6,286 bases of DNA, taken from an uncultured Muribaculaceae bacterium. GTDB lineage: Bacteria > Bacteroidota > Bacteroidia > Bacteroidales > Muribaculaceae. The notes below the pieces were generated by a model. It worked only from the letters and a program-made list of their open reading frames with translations. It made no database searches and had not been told where the DNA came from. Of this stretch, positions 6,127-6,286 are shown piece after piece. Position 1 is the first letter of the stretch, and each line of letters starts with the position of its first letter. The stretch spans positions 1 through 6,286 of the forward strand of contig CAUBWJ010000067.1 of assembly GCA_958439725.1 (NCBI GenBank), given 5' to 3'. Position numbers and translations under genes: made by a program.

Positions 6127-6286
6127 ATGAATTTTACAGATATCACAGCCGCTGAAATTAAAGAAGTTAAACTTCTCACCCGAAAACTTCTTGAACTTAC
6201 TCGCGATGTGCGCGTCAGGGATGATTTCCGGTATATAAAAGGTCTTGCATTAAAAGCAAACGAATCCGGATTGCTTGAAAGGGATA
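6127..6286 (+). CDS. N-terminus of a probable RelA/SpoT-like (RSH) protein, truncated by window end
   Basis: An ATG at 6127 opens a frame that runs without a stop to the window edge (53 codons). An in-frame TAG at 6118-6120 rules out an earlier start, and a good promoter lies upstream. The visible residues are a charged, probably helical start: AAEIKEVKLLTRKLLELTRD (8-27), then VRVRDDFRYIKGLALKA (28-44) and NESGLLERD (45-53). The pattern of a helix, a DD-x-x-x-K segment and a polar turn before Leu-x-Arg-Asp resembles, from memory, the N-terminus of a divergent Bacteroidales RelA/SpoT-type protein, upstream of its HD hydrolase domain. If right, the protein would make or degrade (p)ppGpp in the stringent response. 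No catalytic motif is in view, so the frame is secure but the product is tentative. Confidence 0.5.
   Translation, partial: MNFTDITAAEIKEVKLLTRKLLELTRDVRVRDDFRYIKGLALKANESGLLERD

Overview
The window looks like a chromosomal segment from a member of the Bacteroidales (Bacteroidota). The PGK, RF1 and group-2 OMP decarboxylase sequences read like Bacteroidales orthologues. Start codons are preceded by A/T-rich sequence rather than clear Shine-Dalgarno motifs, and three intergenic regions carry the Bacteroides-type -7 motif TAnnTTTG. A gut family such as Muribaculaceae is possible, but that is an impression I cannot prove from the sequence.

Layout. (1) Bases 1-2106, plus strand: the 3' part of an SGNH/GDSL-type esterase gene, then a complete MBOAT membrane O-acyltransferase gene 24 bp downstream. 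Together they look like an envelope or glycan O-acylation pair. (2) Bases 2132-2163: a perfect 14-bp hairpin flanked by A and T tracts, which probably terminates transcription from both sides between convergent genes. (3) Bases 2193-5582, minus strand: prfA (peptide chain release factor 1), then pyrF (OMP decarboxylase) 36 bp downstream, then pgk (phosphoglycerate kinase) after a 162-bp gap that has its own promoter-like motif. (4) Bases 5741-5956, plus strand: a 71-codon gene for a probable small lipoprotein with a Lys/His-rich tail, part of which arose from an in-frame 18-bp tandem duplication. A perfect 18-bp inverted repeat follows it. (5) From 6127 to the window edge, plus strand: the start of a gene with a good Bacteroides-type promoter. 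Its N-terminus resembles the divergent RelA/SpoT-like proteins of Bacteroidales, but only 53 codons are visible.

Most of the window is housekeeping (translation termination, pyrimidine synthesis, glycolysis). The accessory elements are the acylation pair and the Lys/His-rich small protein. I see no phage, IS element, CRISPR array, tRNA or rRNA, and no convincing sign of a wholly new multigene system. The least understood item is the small Lys/His-tailed protein. Every stretch without a gene is under 200 bp.
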